64,000 nt of DNA from JAGQRJ01 sp041402045 (lineage in GTDB: Bacteria > Planctomycetota > J058), in NCBI GenBank assembly GCA_041402045.1, contig JAWKSZ010000035.1, positions 1 to 64,000 on the forward strand, in the 5' to 3' direction. Below, piece by piece: positions 47,592 to 57,454 of the stretch. Both the position numbers and the translations under genes were made by a program. The notes below the pieces were generated by a model. The model was not told the origin of the DNA. It did no database searches and saw only the letters and a list, made by a program, of their open reading frames with translations. The first letter of the stretch is position 1; each line of letters starts with the position of its first letter.

Positions 47592-50504
47592 CTACTTGGC
47601 GCCCTCGAGGCGCGCGCGCAGGGCAGCCGCCTGGGCGCGGAGGTCCCCGTGGTGCGGCTCGAAGCCCGCGAGCAGCGCCTGGGCGTCGGCCTCGCGCCCT
47701 GCCGCCGCGAGGGCCTCCGCCTCGAGCAGGGTGATCAGCTCGGGCTGCTCCTCGCGCTTCCACTTCGGCCCTGGCTCCGCGATCTGCGCGAGGACCTCCT
47801 CGGCGCGCCCGCGGCGCAGGAGCTCCTCGTAGATCGCGCGCAGGCTCTGCAGGTCCAGGTTCTGGTTGGCGAGGAGCTTCTGCACGGCCTCGGCGCCCTT
47901 GGCGTCGCCCAGCTCCTCGATCCCCAGCGCCGCGAGCCCGGTCAGCGCGTAGCGCGAGTTGTCGTAGCGGTAGGCCGCCGCGCCGAGCTTGGCCGCCTCC
48001 TGAGGGTGCCCCGCGGCGAGCAGGCAGCGCACGTGCAGCTCGAGGGGCTGGTAGAGCCGGGGGTGCTCCTCGTTGAGCGCCTTGATCCGGGCCAGGGCCT
48101 CCTCGTAGCGCGCGTCGGCGTAGTCGCAGGCCGCGAGCACGTAGCGCGACACCACCTCCTGCGGGTCCCGAGCCAGGACCGCCTCGGCCGCCTCCCGGGC
48201 GCTGGCGAAGTCGCGGGCGTCGAGCGCCCACAGCGCGGGGAGCGCGGCCAGGGGCGGAGGCAGCTCGCCGTAGCCGTCGAGGGCCATGAGCGCGCGCGCG
48301 GCGCCGCCGGGGTCGGCGCGGGCGCGCTCCACGCTGGCCTTGAACCCGTCCGACGCGCGGCCGACCCGGGGGACCACGTTGCGCACGTCGCCCAGCGGGC
48401 GCGGGGCCTGGGTGCTGGTCAGGTAGAAGATCCCCAGCGACGCGCGCTGGAGCGGGCCGCTGGGGTGGGCGCGGTGGACCGTGAGCGCGTAGGTGCCCGG
48501 GCGCAGCGGGAGCTCCGGGTCGTCGACGCGCCACACCAGGTCCTCGTCGCGGCCGGGTCCGCGGGCGACGCGGTCGGCCTGCAGCGGGTCCGTGAGCTGC
48601 GGCTCGCCCTGGCGCAGGTAGAGGTCGAGGTCCTCCTGGGCGCCGCGGACCCGGGCCCAGAGCGCGGTCGCGCCCTGAGGGACCTGGAGGGTCAGGGTCA
48701 AGCCCAGGCTGCCCTCCGGGAGGTTCAGGTGCGCGAAGGTGCTGGTCTCGATCGGCGACTTGAAGTGCGAGGTCGCGATCCGCTTGGGCAAGGGCTTGAG
48801 CGGGTCGTCGAGCAGCCCGACCCGCGCCGGGGGCCGCGGGCGCTCGACCGCCGGCTGCGGCGCGGGGGCCGTCGGGAGCTCCGGCTCGGGCGGCGTCGGC
48901 TCGGGCGGCGTCGGCTCGGGAGGCGTGGTGACCTCCGGCTCGGGGGGCGGCGGCTCGGGCTCCGGGTCGGACGGGGCGACCGCCGGCGCGGAGGGCTCGG
49001 GGTCGACCTGCGCGGCGCGCGCCGGCTCGGGCGAGCTCCCGCTGCGCAGCCACAGCACCGCGCCCAGCACGATCACCACGGCGGTCATGGCCAGCGACGC
49101 GAGCTTGAGCCCGAGCGGCGCCCCCTCGGGGCGCGCCTCGAGCCAGGCCTCTAGCTCGGCGGCCATGACCTCGGCGCTGGGGAAGCGGTCGGCCGGGCGC
49201 TTGGCCAGCGCCCGCTGCACGATCTTGTCCAGCGCCGCGGGGAAGCCCTGGGCGCGCAGCGAGGGCGGGCGCTCCTTGGCGACCTTCTGCATGAGCTCGT
49301 TGGCGGTGGCCGCGGTGAAGGGCGGCGTGCCCACGAGCAGCTCGTAGAGCATGACGCCCAGGCTGTAGACGTCGGCGCGGCCGTCGACCTCCTTGTGCCG
49401 CCCCGCGGCGAGCTCGGGGGGCATGTAGTAGGGGGTGCCCAGGGCGGTGCCGCTGCGGGTCAGGTCGCCCTCGGCGTCGACCACCTTGGCCAGGCCGAAG
49501 TCGAGCACGTAGGTCTTGGCCAGCTCGCGGTCCACGATCACGTTGCCGGGCTTGAGGTCGCGGTGCAGCACGCCGCAGGTGTGGGCGTAGCCCACGGCGC
49601 GCAGGACCTGGACCAGGAGCCGCACCGCCGTGCGCGGGGCCAGGCTGCGCTGCTTGATCAGCTCCTTGAGGTCGCTGCCCTCGACGTGGTCCATGACGTA
49701 GTAGGGGTACTCGCCCAGCCGCCCGCAGTCGTAGACCCGCACCAGGTTCGGGTGGCAGAGCTTGGCCATGACCTCGACTTCGGTGCGGAAGCGCTGCTGC
49801 TTGGTCCCGCTCAGGCTGTGCAGGACCTTCAGCGCGCGCAGGTCGCCCTGGTCGCTCTGGACCTTGTAGACCGCGCCCATGCCGCCCTTGCCCAGCTCGC
49901 CGACCACCGTGTAGTGGCCCACGCGGTCGCCCGGGGCGAGGCCCGCGCCGTCGCCGCCCCCGGGGCCGCTGGGGCGGCTGTTGCTCGAGGTCGAGCGGAA
50001 GCGGCTGGTCTGGGAGTTGAGCAGGCCCTGGGTCGGGAAGCGGCCGCTGCCCTGCGGGGTATAGCTCATGGCCGGGTGCGCGCCGGAGGCCTGAGGGGGG
50101 ACCGGGAAGCCGCCCGAGCCCGGGGCGGGGAACCCGCCCGACGGCGGGGTGAGGGTGAACGCGCCCGACGCCTGCGGGCTGGGCAAGGGCGCCAGGACCC
50201 CCGAGCTCTCAACGGCCTGGAGCGGGTGCCCCGGCTGGCCGCACCCCGGGCACGCGCCGTGGGGGGGCGCCGCCAGATAGCAGCGCTGGCAGCGCCGGCA
50301 GCTCCGCGCGCGCTGGCGCAGCTCCTCGCGCAGGGGCTCCAGCCGCCGACCGAGCACGCTCAGGAGCTGGTGCTCGAGGGAGAGTTGGCCGCCCTGGGCC
50401 TGGGCCTGGGCGCGCGCCGTCCGCAGCCGGGTCAGGTCGCCCGGCGTCAGAACGGAGCGTTCGACGACCAGGTGCTCCCAGAGTGCCTCGACGGCGGCGT
50501 TCAC
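47592..50504 (-). CDS. Ser/Thr kinase with zinc ribbon, TM, PPC domain and TPR-like repeats
   Basis: The start is GTG 50504, after GAGGGG. The 970-residue protein has a zinc ribbon at about 68-90 (CRRCQRCY and CPGCGQPG), then a Ser/Gly/Pro linker. The kinase domain lies at about 190-450, with GELGKGGMGAVYKV, HRDLKPGNVIVD, LDFGLAKV and GTPYYMPPEL, all active-type. A membrane helix near 470-490 precedes a Glu-Pro-rich spacer. A PPC (pre-peptidase C-terminal) beta domain is at about 590-700, containing DLDLYLRQGEPQLTDPL and RPGTYALTVHR. TPR-like helices follow. The periplasmic part looks like a ligand sensor. It is divergent from a second, atypical kinase gene, and they may share a promoter region. 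Confidence 0.88.
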   Translation of the reverse strand: MNAAVEALWEHLVVERSVLTPGDLTRLRTARAQAQAQGGQLSLEHQLLSVLGRRLEPLREELRQRARSCRRCQRCYLAAPPHGACPGCGQPGHPLQAVESSGVLAPLPSPQASGAFTLTPPSGGFPAPGSGGFPVPPQASGAHPAMSYTPQGSGRFPTQGLLNSQTSRFRSTSSNSRPSGPGGGDGAGLAPGDRVGHYTVVGELGKGGMGAVYKVQSDQGDLRALKVLHSLSGTKQQRFRTEVEVMAKLCHPNLVRVYDCGRLGEYPYYVMDHVEGSDLKELIKQRSLAPRTAVRLLVQVLRAVGYAHTCGVLHRDLKPGNVIVDRELAKTYVLDFGLAKVVDAEGDLTRSGTALGTPYYMPPELAAGRHKEVDGRADVYSLGVMLYELLVGTPPFTAATANELMQKVAKERPPSLRAQGFPAALDKIVQRALAKRPADRFPSAEVMAAELEAWLEARPEGAPLGLKLASLAMTAVVIVLGAVLWLRSGSSPEPARAAQVDPEPSAPAVAPSDPEPEPPPPEPEVTTPPEPTPPEPTPPEPELPTAPAPQPAVERPRPPARVGLLDDPLKPLPKRIATSHFKSPIETSTFAHLNLPEGSLGLTLTLQVPQGATALWARVRGAQEDLDLYLRQGEPQLTDPLQADRVARGPGRDEDLVWRVDDPELPLRPGTYALTVHRAHPSGPLQRASLGIFYLTSTQAPRPLGDVRNVVPRVGRASDGFKASVERARADPGGAARALMALDGYGELPPPLAALPALWALDARDFASAREAAEAVLARDPQEVVSRYVLAACDYADARYEEALARIKALNEEHPRLYQPLELHVRCLLAAGHPQEAAKLGAAAYRYDNSRYALTGLAALGIEELGDAKGAEAVQKLLANQNLDLQSLRAIYEELLRRGRAEEVLAQIAEPGPKWKREEQPELITLLEAEALAAAGREADAQALLAGFEPHHGDLRAQAAALRARLEGAK

Positions 50505-50665
50505 ACGGGCCCCTCGCCCGGTCGGGGATCCGCCGGGCTCATCCAAACCTAGCCGCTGCCAGCGGTTCGGTCCATGTCCCCGCGCTCGCGGGCCGGCGCT
50601 GGTCCCGCGCCCCAACGGGTGTAGCCTAGACCCTTCACGCACCGCAACGGCGTGCACGAGGAGCC

Positions 50666-52402
50666 ATGGCTGGGCGCAACACGTTTCGGATCCTGAACAT
50701 GGTCGGAGACCCGCTGCACGCGGGCATGATCGCCTGGCTGCTCGACCCCAAGGGCGAGCACGGGATCGGCGATCGACTGCTCGCTCAGCTCGTCGACTTC
50801 CTGCGCCAGCACCAGGTCTACTGGCCCGGCCCCGGCAAGATCCTGGGGGAGACCCTGAGCGAGGTCCGCAGCGGGAAGCGCGTGCAAGAGATCCTGCTCA
50901 CCGCGCAAGGGGACACCGAGCTGCGGGTGATCGTCGGCGGCCACGAGCCCGGCGCGAGCGAGGCCCTCGCGGAGCGCCGGGCCGAGGGCAAGCTCGCGGT
51001 GGGCATGGCCGTGATCCCGGGGGCGTTCAACGCGCGCCTCGCCGGGGAGAGCCCGATCTGGAGCGGCCTCGACCTGCTGCAGACGCTGCGCGAGGTCGTG
51101 GGCAAGGACGACCCCTACACCCAGACGGTGGCGCAGTACACCGAGCTGCTCGAGGACCTCGTGGGGCACCGCCGCGGCGAGCGCCCCTCGGGGGTCTACG
51201 AGCTCTCCGAGATCGTCAACAGCAGCGACCCGGGCTCCGCGTCCCACGCGCTCCTGGGGGTCGCCTTCGGCAACTTCGACGACGAGCCCGAGGGCGACGA
51301 GGCGTTCCCCAACGAGCCCGAAATGAACCTGGAGCAGGAAATGCTCCCCTCCGACGACATGTCGCGGGTCTACATGGTTCGCAAGCTCCTCGGGCGCGGC
51401 GGCCACGGCTACGTGTTCGACGTGGGGATCGAGGGCGAGCAAGAGTTCGAGGGCTTCCTGCGCCCGGTCACGGAGGCGGTGCTCAAGATCGCGCGGCCTG
51501 GGCACGAGCCTCAGCTCCTGCGCGAGGCCGAGGTGTATCAGGTCTCCAACCGCGGCATGGTCAAGCTCCTCGACACCGGGACCGCCAACGACGCGCCCTA
51601 CCTCGTGCTCGAGAAGCTGCACCCCCACCCCGGCGCGCGCTTCGGCACGCGGCAGGTCGACGTGGCCACCGCGATCGACGTGTTCGTGAACCTGCTGGAG
51701 GTCCTGCGCGGGATCCACGCGGACCGAAAGCGCCCGCTCCTGCTGCTCGATATCAAGCCCGACAACCTCATGCTGCGCATGTCCAACGCCGAGGGCGAGA
51801 TCCACGACGAGGAGTACCTCACCCGGATCTCGACCGGGGCCTACGAGCCGGTGTTCATGGACATGGGGATCGCTCGGGATCGGCGCGAGGTGGACCGCGC
51901 GGGGGGCAAGCTCGACAAGCTCGAGGGCACCCCGGCCTACCTCCCGCCGGAGGCCTACCCCTCGTTGAACACCGACAGCCTGGGGGTCGTGTCCGAGGCG
52001 GTGGACGTCTACGCGCTGACCCTCTCCTTCTACGAAATGCTCACCGGGGCCCGGGCCTACGAGCACCGCGGGGTCTACGAGCTCAAGGGCCAGGAGCTCC
52101 TGTTCGAGCTGGTGGACTTCAAGTTCGAGCGGGTGGACCCGGTGGACACCCGTCGGATCCACCGCAGCATGGTGGACGGCGTGCACGAGGTGCGCGAGAT
52201 CCTGCGCGCGGGGTTGCACCCGGACCCCGACCTGCGGGCGACCGCCCAGCGCCTGTTCGACATGTGCAAGGCCGCGTTCAAGGTCGTCGAGCGCCGCACC
52301 AAGGACCTCGAGGGCTACCGCTTCGACGCGGTCAAGGGCCTGCGGGTGTGGCAGACGCGCTTCCCCCGGATCAAGCCCGAGCGAAACCTGTACACTCGCT
52401 GA
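50666..52402 (+). CDS. Atypical kinase fused to an N-terminal PDDEXK_4-like domain
   Basis: The 578-residue protein starts at ATG 50666 after GAGGAG. Residues 1-110 resemble the PDDEXK_4 nuclease start: DPLHAGMIAWLLDPKGEHGI and GDRLLAQLVDFLRQ. The expected Asp and ExK active-site pattern is not clear in TELRVIVGGHEP, so nuclease activity may be lost. The kinase domain at about 230-520 has LLGRGGHGYVFDV, EAVLKIARPG, LLLDIKPDNLML (HRD to LLD, catalytic Asp kept), FMDMGIARD in place of DFG, and GTPAYLPPEAY. No membrane segment is evident. This fusion suggests a signalling or defence enzyme. It lies next to a double zinc-finger gene on the same strand. Confidence 0.8.
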   Translation: MAGRNTFRILNMVGDPLHAGMIAWLLDPKGEHGIGDRLLAQLVDFLRQHQVYWPGPGKILGETLSEVRSGKRVQEILLTAQGDTELRVIVGGHEPGASEALAERRAEGKLAVGMAVIPGAFNARLAGESPIWSGLDLLQTLREVVGKDDPYTQTVAQYTELLEDLVGHRRGERPSGVYELSEIVNSSDPGSASHALLGVAFGNFDDEPEGDEAFPNEPEMNLEQEMLPSDDMSRVYMVRKLLGRGGHGYVFDVGIEGEQEFEGFLRPVTEAVLKIARPGHEPQLLREAEVYQVSNRGMVKLLDTGTANDAPYLVLEKLHPHPGARFGTRQVDVATAIDVFVNLLEVLRGIHADRKRPLLLLDIKPDNLMLRMSNAEGEIHDEEYLTRISTGAYEPVFMDMGIARDRREVDRAGGKLDKLEGTPAYLPPEAYPSLNTDSLGVVSEAVDVYALTLSFYEMLTGARAYEHRGVYELKGQELLFELVDFKFERVDPVDTRRIHRSMVDGVHEVREILRAGLHPDPDLRATAQRLFDMCKAAFKVVERRTKDLEGYRFDAVKGLRVWQTRFPRIKPERNLYTR

Positions 52403-52445
52403 CCCGAGCCGGGCCCCTGCGGTCCGCCGGTCGACGGGGGGCGCC

Positions 52446-54027
52446 GTGAGCGACGAGGGTGAGTTCCTCCTGGGGCGCTGGGACTGCACGTCCTGCGGGA
52501 CCCGGGGCGTGCTGGGCGACGCCTACTCTTGCTCGGGCTGCGGCGCGCCGCGGCCCGACGACGTCGAGTTCTACCTCCCCGACGACGCCGAGGTGATCGA
52601 GGACGCGGCGGGGATCGCCGCCGCGAGCGCCGGCCCGGACTGGCAGTGCGCGTTCTGCGACCGCTGGAACCCGGCGACCGACGCCGGCTGCGGCTCCTGC
52701 GCCGCGAGCCGCGCCGACTCCGAGCGCCGGCAGACGACGGGGGCGGTTGCGCCGCGCCCGGTCAAGCCGCGGCCCGTCGCCCAGCGCGCGCGCGTCCAGG
52801 TCCACGCCCGCTCGCCCCTCCCGCGCGCGGTGTGGGTCGGCTGCGGGCTCGCGGCGCTGACGCTCCTCGCGGGCTGCCTGATCTTCGGGCTGGTGCGCCG
52901 CAGCCAGCTCGCCGCCTACCAGGCCGCCGTCGCCGCGCAGCGCGAGGTCGTCGCGGAGAAGCACCGGGCGTATCAGGAGGCGAGCGCGCCGCTGGCCGCG
53001 GCGAGCCGCGAGCTGGCCGAGGCCGAGGCCCGGCTGCGGGTCGCGCGGGAGGAGCTCGGCGCGGCGCGGGACGCGCTGGCGCGCACCACGGCGCGCCTCG
53101 GCGCGCTGGCGCAGGCGCCGGAGCGCCCGATCCGCGCCCACCGCTGGGAGGTGCGGATCGCGCAGGAGCGCTGCGAGGCGGTCCCCGGCGAGGGCTGGGA
53201 GACCCCGCCGGGCGCGGTCGAGGTCACGAGCACGCCGAGGCAGCACCACACCGAGCGCGTGCTCGACCGGGTCGAGACCCGCTACCGCACCGAGCGCTAC
53301 CAGGAGCAGGACGGCTTCGACACCGAGACCACGACCGAGCGCGTCGCCGCCGGCACGCGCCAGGTCCAGGACGGCTACACCGTCGAGAACCTGGGCAACG
53401 GGCGCTTCAAGAAGACCCCCAAGTACCGCACCGAGACGGTCTACGAGACGCGCACGAAGACCCGTCAGGTCCCGCGCTACGTCGAGCGCACCCGCCAGGT
53501 GCCCTACGACGAGGAGGTCTACCGCGACGAGCCGGTGCTGCGCCCGTGGTACGCCTACGTCACCTGGCGCTGGAGCGCCGCCGAGCCGCGGGTGCGGCGC
53601 GGGGTCGGGCCCGAGCCCCTGGACCCCGAGGGCGCGCCGCCGACGCAGGTCCCCCCCGCCCGCGGCGCGCTGCGCGCGACCGGGCGTCAGGTCGTCCTCA
53701 GCCTCGAGCTCGGCGGACCCGAGGCGCCGGTGGCCGAGGTCTCACCCGAGCGCTGGGCCGAGCTCGCGGACGGGGTGACGGTGATCCACCTCGCGCCCGA
53801 GGTCCTGACCCTCCCCGAGCGCGACGCGCGGCGCGCGACCCTCGAGACCCAGCGCGAGCGCCAGACCGCGGCGATCCCGCCCTGGCCCAGGCGATCCCGC
53901 CCTCGAGGACCCCCTGCCCGCGCTGCGGGCCAAGCTCCCGCCGCTCGAGGAGCGCGCGCGGCCCTCTCGCGAGGCCCTCGAGGCGGCGCGCCTGGAGCTG
54001 GCGCGGATCGAGGGTGAGCGGCCGTAG
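52446..54027 (+). CDS. Membrane protein with two RanBP2-type zinc fingers and coiled coil (frameshift near 53880)
   Basis: From GTG 52446 the first zinc finger is RWDCTSCGTRGVLGDAYSCS ending GCG, the second DWQCAFCDRWNPATDAGCGS. A membrane helix lies at about 122-142 (VGCGLAALTLLAGCLIFGLV) followed by a helical coiled coil. The beta-rich segment repeats R-x-x-T-E-R-Y motifs, such as RYRTERYQEQDG and VYETRTKTRQVPRYVERT. Near 53880 the frame shifts; removing one C restores PLEDPLPALRAKLPPLEERA to a TAG at 54025-54027. The untreated frame ends at 54017 with Arg/Ala-rich nonsense. Zinc fingers face the cytosol by topology. Function unknown; it follows the PDDEXK-kinase gene by 43 bp. Confidence 0.72.
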
Positions 54028-54029
54028 GG

Positions 54030-54450
54030 CCCCGAGCTCCGCCACGTGAGGCCACCGAGCTCCGCCGAAGGTGAGCGGTCGTCGGCGTCGAAGAGAGAGT
54101 CGACCACCGAGCTCCGCCGGGTCCGTGAGCGTGCTCGGTCGAGGGTGAGCAAGAGACACCGAAGGCACCGAGCTCCGCTCGTCGACGTCGCCGTCGGCGA
54201 GCGCCAAGGAAGGGACACCGAGCTCCGCCTCGACGCCTCAGCCCGGCAAACGCCGTAGCCCGGTCGCGAAGGATCGAGCGACCGTCCCTGTCGGCGCGCT
54301 GGGGTGATCCCAGCGAGGGAGCTCCGTGAGAGGGATCGCGCCCTCGGAGACTCTGAGAGAGGAACACGGAAGACACGGAGGACGCGGAAGTCCCTGGTTC
54401 GAGGGCCACTCCCCCATGCCAGGCCAAACACGGAAGCTCCGCTGCTGAGG
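54030..54450. repeat. Dispersed intergenic repeat, locus 3 (CCGAGCTCCGC core, many copies)
   Basis: Copies of CACCGAGCTCCGC appear near 54030, 54050, 54103, 54163 and 54213, with weaker ones near 54313 and 54429. Between them lie AAGAGACACCGAAGG and ACACGGAAGACACGGAGG units. They are in the same orientation as locus 2 and opposite to locus 1. No gene is visible from 54028 to 54634; only the repeats and a low-complexity stretch are seen. Confidence 0.75.
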
Positions 54451-54715
54451 AAGCGCTTAGGCAAGAGAGAGAGAAAGGGCCGACGGGTCCACTCGGAGCT
54501 CGGGGGTCGAACTCGGTCTGCCAGGCGGGGGGTCTACGCGGCGCCGAGGTCGCCAGGCTGGGACGGAAAATCCCCTCGGGGGACGTGACGTACCGGGTCC
54601 CAGATCTGGCGATGGGGCGCTTGTGTGACGTTGGTTGTCCGCAGGCAAGGGACTTACGCTGTCATGTCTCAGGCGTTCGAGTTGCGCACGGGGGGGTGTA
54701 TCTCAGGAGCGTCTC

Positions 54716-55849
54716 ATGCGACTTACCGCCTTCACCGCCGCCCTCGCCGTCCTCGCCGTCTGCGCCGTCCAGGCCCAGGACACCCCGGTGATCCGCCGCG
54801 CGGACCGGACCTTCAGCCCGGAGCGGATCGAGGCCATGAAGGCCTACTACGTCGCCAACGCCACGGGGCCGAACCCGACCGACTGCCTGATCACCCTCAA
54901 CGCCGGGTTGAAGATCCTCTACGACAACCCGAACCTGAAGCTCGGCGACTCGGTCGACCGCACCATGGCCGCCCTGCGCAACGCGCGGCCCATGCGCGCC
55001 GACAACTTCCGCACCCGGAACTTCCTCACCGAGCGCGCCGACGGCAGCTTCCGCAGCAACCGCGGCGGCGTGCTCCAGCCCGACAAGCTCGACCGCAGCG
55101 TGTGGGACTACGTGATCGGCACCGCGGCCGGGACCCCGGGCTACACGGTGTTCGGCTGCAGCCCCATGGACGGCTACCACAGCGTGCTCCTGATCCTGGA
55201 CAACCGCGACGCCGACGCCCCCAAGGTCTACTGGGCCGACCAGTGGTCGACCAAGGGCGGCTGGAAGCTCTACTCCAGCAAGGAGGAGCTCGACGGCGAG
55301 ATCACGCGCCTGACCCACAACTGGTGGCTCGGCAAGTTCAACTCCACCGGCCAGCGCTTCAAGACGCGCTGCCGCCTGTATCAACTGATCCCCGACGCGG
55401 CGAACGACCCCGGCTACAACCTGGCCACCGTGATCGGGACCCCGCACCGCGACAGCGCGCCGCTGCCCCTGCGCGAGGGCCCGCGCATGACCTACCCGGT
55501 CAAGACCGACGCCGCCGGCGAGCCGGTGCTGGCCTACCTCGGCGACCAGTTCGCGGTGCTCGAGCGGGTCGGCGACAAGAACCAGTTCGTGCGCCTGATC
55601 CTGCCCGACGGGACCACCGGCTGGGTGCCCTCGTGGTACCTCTCCTTCGAGACCAGCGACGACCCCGCGGTCAGCGGGCTGATCGATCAGCTCAACAGCC
55701 AGCCCAAGACCTACACCGTGGTCGGCGGCGACTCGCTCTCGAAGATCGCCAAGCGCTTCGACACCACCGTCAACGCGCTCAAGGCGCTCAACGGGCTGAC
55801 CAGCGACCTGATCCTGGTCGACCAGGTCCTGCACCTGCCCCAGGCTTGA
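54716..55849 (+). CDS. Secreted SH3b-LysM protein
   Basis: The 377-residue protein starts at ATG 54716, with AGGAG 7-8 bases upstream. A signal peptide (LTAFTAALAVLAVCAVQAQ) is followed by a domain of about 240 residues with Cys at about 57, 148 and 216, containing GLKILYDNPNLKLGDSVDR and YHSVLLILDNRDADAP. An SH3b-like domain at about 250-305 includes LPLREGPRMTYPV and GTTGWVPSWYLSFE. A C-terminal LysM at about 328-376 includes YTVVGGDSLSKIAKRFDTTV. LysM binds peptidoglycan, so the protein acts in the periplasm. The first domain has no recognised family; a catalytic role such as cysteine-dependent hydrolase is possible but unproven. Confidence 0.82.
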   Translation: MRLTAFTAALAVLAVCAVQAQDTPVIRRADRTFSPERIEAMKAYYVANATGPNPTDCLITLNAGLKILYDNPNLKLGDSVDRTMAALRNARPMRADNFRTRNFLTERADGSFRSNRGGVLQPDKLDRSVWDYVIGTAAGTPGYTVFGCSPMDGYHSVLLILDNRDADAPKVYWADQWSTKGGWKLYSSKEELDGEITRLTHNWWLGKFNSTGQRFKTRCRLYQLIPDAANDPGYNLATVIGTPHRDSAPLPLREGPRMTYPVKTDAAGEPVLAYLGDQFAVLERVGDKNQFVRLILPDGTTGWVPSWYLSFETSDDPAVSGLIDQLNSQPKTYTVVGGDSLSKIAKRFDTTVNALKALNGLTSDLILVDQVLHLPQA

Positions 55850-55893
55850 TCCCGGGGCGCGACCTCGCGACCGACCTCGCGGAGCTGGGCGAC

Positions 55894-57030
55894 GTGATCG
55901 CCGAGCTCCGCGACTGCATAGGGGCGCGGGTCGCCGCTCCCGAGCCGCCGGACTGGTGCGCGCGCCGGGGCTGGGACGGCTGGCTCCTGGCCCTGGACCC
56001 CGCGCGCCTCGAGCGCGCCGAGGCGCGCGGGCTGGCCGCGCTCGAGCTCGCGGACGCCCCCGAGAGCCTGCAGGCGTTGGTCGCGCGGGTCGAGGCGCTG
56101 ACCGCGCTCCCCGAGCCCGAGGTCGAGGCGGCGCCCCTGCGCCGCGCGAGCGCGCGCAAGGCGCGCCAGGTCGCGGCGCTGGTCGAGCTCGCGCGGACCC
56201 TCGGGCCCTGCGCGCGGGTGGTCGACGTCGGCGCCGGCCGCGGGCACCTGACCCGCGAGCTGGCCCGTGGCCTGGGGGTCCCCGCGCTGGGGGTCGAGCG
56301 CAACCCGGAGCGCGTCGCCGCGGCCAGCGCCCTCGACCGCGGCGAAGGCGCGGCGTTCGAGGTGCGCGAGCTGGGGAGCGAGCTCGCCTTCGAGGCCGGC
56401 GACCTCGCCGTCGGGCTCCACGCCTGCGGGGCCCTCGGCGACCGCCTGGTCGCCGCCGCGGCGCGGGATCGCGCGCCGGTGCTCCTGGTCAACTGCTGCC
56501 TGCAGCACGTGGGGGACGCCGGGCGCGCGCCGCTCTCGGCCCAGGGTCGGGGGCTCGGCCTGCACCTCGGGCGCCGGGTGCTGGGGCTCACGAACCTCGT
56601 CGCCGGGCGGCGGCTCGTCGCGGGGGAGGCCGCGCAGGTCACCCGCGAGCGCGAGGCGCGCTACGGGCTGCGGCTGTTCCTGGCGGGGCGCGGGCTGACC
56701 CTCCCCCCGGGGGCGGAAATGCAGGGGCTCAACCGCCGCCACGCCCGGCGCGGGCTGGAGGCTCTGGCGCAGCGCGCGTGCGCGCGGCGCGAGCTCGCGC
56801 CCCCGACCCCCGCCGAGCTCGCCGACGTCGCGCCCCGCGCCGCCCGGGAGTTCGGCGCGATCCGGCGCCTGTCCTTGCCGCGCGCGCTGCTCGGGCGCGC
56901 GCTCGAGCTGGCGGTGGTCCTCGACCGCGCCCGCTGCCTGGAGGAGGCCGGCCACCGGGTCCGGGTCCAGGCCGTGTTCGCCCGCGACGACAGCCCGCGC
57001 AACCTGGGGATCCTGGCGAGCCTCGCGTGA
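55894..57030 (+). CDS. METTL25-like SAM-dependent methyltransferase
   Basis: Starting at GTG 55894 (GGAG 7 bases upstream) the product has 378 residues. TTG 55846, overlapping the previous stop, is an alternative. VVDVGAGRGHLTRELARGLG is motif I, GVERNPERVAAAS motif II, and AVGLHACGALGDRLVAAAAR with VNCCLQHVG match the GLHxCGxL signature of METTL25/RRNAD1-type enzymes. Eukaryotic METTL25-family proteins are reported as histidine or tRNA-related methyltransferases; the bacterial substrate is unknown. It is probably co-transcribed with the LysM gene. The stop codon lies at the first base of a repeat block. Confidence 0.82.
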   Translation: MIAELRDCIGARVAAPEPPDWCARRGWDGWLLALDPARLERAEARGLAALELADAPESLQALVARVEALTALPEPEVEAAPLRRASARKARQVAALVELARTLGPCARVVDVGAGRGHLTRELARGLGVPALGVERNPERVAAASALDRGEGAAFEVRELGSELAFEAGDLAVGLHACGALGDRLVAAAARDRAPVLLVNCCLQHVGDAGRAPLSAQGRGLGLHLGRRVLGLTNLVAGRRLVAGEAAQVTREREARYGLRLFLAGRGLTLPPGAEMQGLNRRHARRGLEALAQRACARRELAPPTPAELADVAPRAAREFGAIRRLSLPRALLGRALELAVVLDRARCLEEAGHRVRVQAVFARDDSPRNLGILASLA

Positions 57031-57397
57031 GCCGGGGAAGGCCCGCTCCGACGTCGGGCGCAGCTTGCCTGCGCCGTCGACTCTCGCCAAGGTCTGCTGG
57101 CGAAGCTTCGCCGCAGGCGGGATCGCGCCGGCAATGGATGGGCGCAGGCAAGCTGCGCCCCTACACCGAGTGCACCGCGCCTTGGCGCGTCGCGCGTGAG
57201 CCGGGGACTGCTGTTCCGACGCGGCGGGCGCGGCTCGTCCGCCTGCCTCGACTCGTTGACGCGTCGGCGTGAGCCGGGGAGTGCCCGCTCCGACGTGGTG
57301 GGCGTGGCTCGCCCGCCCGCGTCGACTCCTTGACGCGACGGCGTGAGCCGGGGCCTCCCCGCTCCGCTGTAGGGGCGCAGCTTGCCTGCGCCCATCC
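57027..57397. repeat. Four-copy intergenic repeat with 30-bp perfect inverted pair
   Basis: Units beginning GCGTGAGCCGGGG start near 57026, 57196, 57269 and 57340, carrying CCGCTCCGACG and GGGCGCAGCTTGCCTGCGCC-like parts. Bases 57136-57165 and 57368-57397 are exact reverse complements over 30 bases and contain GCGCAGGCAAGCTGCGCC. The first unit overlaps the stop of the methyltransferase gene. GGCGAAGCTTCGCC near 57100 is a further palindrome. The remaining intergenic bases to 57454 show no gene. Confidence 0.75.
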
Positions 57398-57454
57398 CAC
57401 CCCCGCCAAGACTTCGGCTTGGCGAAGCTCCGGAGCCAGCGCCGGATCGTTCGC

